NCBI GenBank assembly: GCA_023443285.1
Contig: JAEZVB010000009.1
Coordinates: 1-24,416 of the forward strand
Reading direction: 5' to 3'
DNA length: 24,416 bases
Origin: Bacillota bacterium
Lineage (GTDB): Bacteria; Bacillota; Negativicutes; Sporomusales; Sporomusaceae
A program made the position numbers and the translations under genes. Positions within the stretch are counted from its first letter, which is position 1, and each line of letters starts with the position of its first letter. The notes beneath the pieces are model-generated. The model had not been told where the DNA came from, did no database searches, and saw only the letters and a program-made list of their open reading frames with translations. Shown here piece after piece: positions 22,368 through 24,416 of this stretch.

Positions 22368-22391
22368 CTTTGGTAATGCTGCAAATAATAG
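22364..22391 (+). promoter_or_regulatory. Candidate promoter of the YcgR/YcgQ-like operon
   Basis: TTGACT (22364-22369, overlapping the MFS stop) and TAATAG (22386-22391) are 16 nt apart. Both boxes are imperfect, but the placement before the palindrome at 22413-22426 makes sense. Confidence 0.3.
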
Positions 22392-22412
22392 ATAAATTAA
22401 AACAATAGCTAT

Positions 22413-22426
22413 TAAGAATATTCTTA
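22413..22426. promoter_or_regulatory. Perfect 14-bp palindrome, possible operator
   Basis: TAAGAATATTCTTA is a perfect inverted repeat with no loop, typical in form of a dimeric repressor site. It is placed just downstream of the candidate -10 box and 54 nt before the YcgR-like start. The binding protein is unknown. Confidence 0.4.
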
Positions 22427-22479
22427 TTTACCGGCCATATACATATACCAATTAACTACCAATCCACAGGAGGGCCGCT

Positions 22480-23415
22480 ATGCAAGAATTTAACACAATA
22501 TTTCTCAGTATTATTATTGAAGCACTCCCGCTGGTACTTGTGGGAGTGTTTGTTTCTGCCTTTATCCACTTATTTGTGCCGGCAGAATGGATTCAGCGTG
22601 TATTACCGCAAAAACGCCTAGCAGGCATACTCGCAGCGAGTTTTCTCGGTTTGTTTTTACCACTCTGCGAATGCGGAATGGTACCAATCATACGCCGCTT
22701 GATTCACAAAGGAGTACCCCCCTATATCGCCATTGCCTTTATGCTATCAGCACCAATCATCAACCCGCTTGTCGCCTGGTCTACCTACCTAGCATTTTCT
22801 GCGTTTCCCTCAATGGTTCTTTACCGACTGCTCGGAGCTTTTATCGCTGTTGTTATTATTGCATTCATCATTAGCACCAGCCGTGACCGCCTGGTACTTT
22901 CCGGTGGCGAAGCTGCCGCAACCTGCGGCTGCTCTGGGCATCATCCACACAAGCCTTCCACCTTAAGACTCCGTTTTCTTAATACCGGTCGCGCCATGCT
23001 CTATCATGCCTGTGACGATTTTTTTGACACAGGCCGGTTTCTGCTCATAGGTTCATTCCTGGCAGCTTTAATTCAGGTAACTGTCCCGCGCCTGACGCTG
23101 TTATCTTTTGGGCAAGATCCCATTTATTCGGTTAGCGGCATGATGCTATTTGCCTTTCTGATTTCGGTTTGTTCACAAGCTGATGCATTTATTGCCGCTC
23201 CTTTCCTGGAGCATTTTAGTACCGCATCACTTGCGGCTTTTCTTATCTTCGGTCCCATGCTGGATGTAAAAAACGCCATTATGATGTTTAGTATTTTTAA
23301 GCCACTATTCACGCTTAAACTTATCCTGCTTATTACCGCGATTGTCTTTGGCGTAAGCTTATCCATGGTTTACTTTTCCCAGCTCTGGGAGGTGATTTGT
23401 TTTGTTCCTATTTAA
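22480..23415 (+). CDS. Permease of the UPF0718/ArsP-like family (YcgR-like)
   Basis: 311 aa, about eight membrane segments. Conserved family motifs: LPLCECGMVPIIRRL (about residues 61-75) and SVCSQADAFIAAPF (about 226-239), which carry invariant cysteines and acidic residues. A cytoplasmic loop holds a Cys/His-rich patch (TCGCSGHHPH, about 147-156) that could bind a metal. Members are predicted efflux permeases; some relatives (ArsP) export organoarsenicals. AGGAGGG precedes the ATG. It is directly followed, with a 14-nt overlap, by its usual YcgQ-type partner, so the two probably form one complex. The substrate is unknown. Confidence 0.85.
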   Translation: MQEFNTIFLSIIIEALPLVLVGVFVSAFIHLFVPAEWIQRVLPQKRLAGILAASFLGLFLPLCECGMVPIIRRLIHKGVPPYIAIAFMLSAPIINPLVAWSTYLAFSAFPSMVLYRLLGAFIAVVIIAFIISTSRDRLVLSGGEAAATCGCSGHHPHKPSTLRLRFLNTGRAMLYHACDDFFDTGRFLLIGSFLAALIQVTVPRLTLLSFGQDPIYSVSGMMLFAFLISVCSQADAFIAAPFLEHFSTASLAAFLIFGPMLDVKNAIMMFSIFKPLFTLKLILLITAIVFGVSLSMVYFSQLWEVICFVPI

Positions 23416-24154
23416 ACTGTTAGTTGAAAATCTACTAAAACTCCTTGTCCTCATGGGGTTTAGCCTGTTATTTTACAATACACTAACAATGTCAACCCTG
23501 TCCCAAATAATTAGTCCTCAATTCATTGCTAACGCTAAACTTGGCTTCGCGCTGTTGCTGGTACTGACGGTAATTCAGACGATTAAAACACTCGACTGGC
23601 ACCATAGCATATCCTGCGGCTGCCATCATACCGCCAGCCACCTTTGTTATATTGTATTTATTAGCACATTGATTCTAGGGTTACTTGTTCCCATCAGCCC
23701 ACTTGGCTCAACAACAGCCTCGCAAAAGGGGGTAAAATTCATACAGGATGGTTCCATTGTACCTGCCAGTTTACCTGCCTTATTACCAGAGCAGCCTGTA
23801 CTGGCAATAACCGATGAAAATCATGTCAAATATGTGACTGCCTGCTATGAAAATACTGCAGCCTTTATTGGCAAAGACATCTGCCTAAAAGGCTTTGTTT
23901 ACCGTCCTGACCAATTGCCTGGACATTTTCTCGTCGCCCGGTTTGAGATATCCTGCTGCGCTGCCGATGCTGTTCCCAGTGGACTTTTTGTTGAATGGGT
24001 TACTAATCAGGACATAAAAAATGACAGCTGGGTAGAAGTCCATGGCAAATTAGCTACCTTTGATTATCTTGGCAACAAACTGCCGATTATTAAAGCAACA
24101 CAAGTCATTCCTATTAAACCATTGGCAAGTCCTTATGTGTATGTTAAGCCTTAG
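23402..24154 (+). CDS. TIGR03943/DUF1980 family protein (YcgQ-like), partner of the permease
   Basis: 250 aa. Three hydrophobic segments in the N-terminal half (about residues 5-28, 42-60, 75-97) and a soluble C-terminal domain with FEISCCAADAVPSG (about 180-193), a conserved di-cysteine. A Cys/His patch (SCGCHHTASH) sits between the second and third membrane segments. The start is TTG: GGAGGTGAT inside the permease gene lies about 6 nt upstream, and no ATG fits. It overlaps the YcgR-like gene and is co-translated. Biochemical function is unassigned; the Cys-rich loops of both partners suggest a metal or thiophilic substrate (inference). Confidence 0.85.
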   Translation: MFLFKLLVENLLKLLVLMGFSLLFYNTLTMSTLSQIISPQFIANAKLGFALLLVLTVIQTIKTLDWHHSISCGCHHTASHLCYIVFISTLILGLLVPISPLGSTTASQKGVKFIQDGSIVPASLPALLPEQPVLAITDENHVKYVTACYENTAAFIGKDICLKGFVYRPDQLPGHFLVARFEISCCAADAVPSGLFVEWVTNQDIKNDSWVEVHGKLATFDYLGNKLPIIKATQVIPIKPLASPYVYVKP

Positions 24155-24169
24155 CTACTATAACTAAAT

Positions 24170-24416
24170 TTATTGGTGGAGGGTGGGGATATCCAATGTC
24201 AATTGCCGTGTGGCTATGTGATCCATCAGTGCGTTGCTATGAGTTATGGCAATAAGACCGATGTTTCTCTTTGCTACTTCCTTCAAAAGAAAACTCCATA
24301 TTTGGCTTTGGGTAATGAGATCCAGCATTGTGCTGATTTCATCAGCAATAAGGAATTTTGTCCGTTTCCCCAGTGCCCTGGCAATGCAAAACCGCTGCAT
24401 TTCCCCACCTGATAAT
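24170..24416 (-). CDS. ABC transporter ATP-binding protein, C-terminal part (runs off the window)
   Basis: Only the last 82 codons are present; the frame is open through the right edge. Visible: signature LSGGEMQRF, the following CIARALG, a Walker B FLIADE with the variant DEISTMLD, and the switch histidine in ITHSN. The DEISTMLD variant and overall pattern suit the peptide/nickel (DppF/NikE) group. The gene is convergent with the YcgQ-like gene, 15 nt apart, with no terminator between. The ATG at 24400 is internal, not a start. Confidence 0.9.
   Translation of the reverse strand, partial: LSGGEMQRFCIARALGKRTKFLIADEISTMLDLITQSQIWSFLLKEVAKRNIGLIAITHSNALMDHIATRQLTLDIPTLHQ

Noticed and set aside
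24170..24400. Small complete protein of 76 aa starting at the ATG at 24400
   Set aside because: The frame continues upstream through LSGGE to the window edge, forming an ABC signature; the ATG is internal to a longer ATPase.

Overview
The window looks like a chromosomal segment of a diderm Firmicute (class Negativicutes, probably Sporomusaceae; this is inference). The 5' end of a 16S rRNA gene of low-GC Gram-positive type and Firmicutes-style ribosome binding sites sit beside a complete TonB-ExbB-ExbD system and a TonB-dependent outer-membrane receptor. Monoderm Firmicutes have no use for such a system. The corrinoid emphasis suits that family, but the species cannot be named from the sequence alone.

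Layout. (1) 1-86 is the 5' end of a 16S rRNA gene on the minus strand, with its promoter and leader up to about 300. (2) 455-4178 (minus) is an operon of HATPase anti-sigma kinase, STAS antagonist, PAS-PP2C phosphatase and methyl-accepting chemotaxis protein, i.e. a partner-switching module joined to a chemoreceptor. (3) 4247-12302 (minus) is a corrinoid island. In transcription order it holds cobalamin riboswitch 2, two tandem terminators, an exported CbiK, cobalamin riboswitch 1, a terminator, exbB, exbD, tonB, a BtuB-like receptor, a short riboswitch remnant, cytoplasmic cbiK, cobO, and a TIM-barrel isomerase-like protein. (4) 12372-13014 (minus) carries DUF3842 and a CooT-family protein behind a long structured leader. 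(5) 13327-20176 (plus), divergent from it, is an operon of FmdE-family protein, family-5 solute-binding lipoprotein, two permeases, a fused double ATPase and a SAM-dependent methyltransferase, closed by a very strong terminator. (6) 20202-22367 holds an AraC-type regulator divergent from an MFS transporter. (7) 22480-24154 (plus) holds a YcgR/YcgQ-like membrane pair. (8) The window ends inside a minus-strand ABC ATPase of the nickel/peptide class.

How the parts fit. The island in (3) would import corrinoid through an outer-membrane receptor energised by TonB, insert cobalt into the tetrapyrrole with CbiK, and adenosylate the product with CobO, under B12 repression through two class-typical riboswitches. 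Regions (4) and (5) look metal-related: CooT-family proteins are known nickel binders, and the ABC operon is of NikABCDE/Dpp architecture, although its substrate cannot be read from sequence.

The most unusual signal is a hairpin with the sequence GGYATGAAGCY at its 5' arm. It occurs three times, each time in the 5' leader between a recognisable promoter and the first gene of an operon: the rsbW-like operon, DUF3842-cooT and fmdE-ABC. Each copy is followed by a U-rich stretch, so it looks like a shared terminator/attenuator-type regulatory RNA that I cannot assign to a known class.
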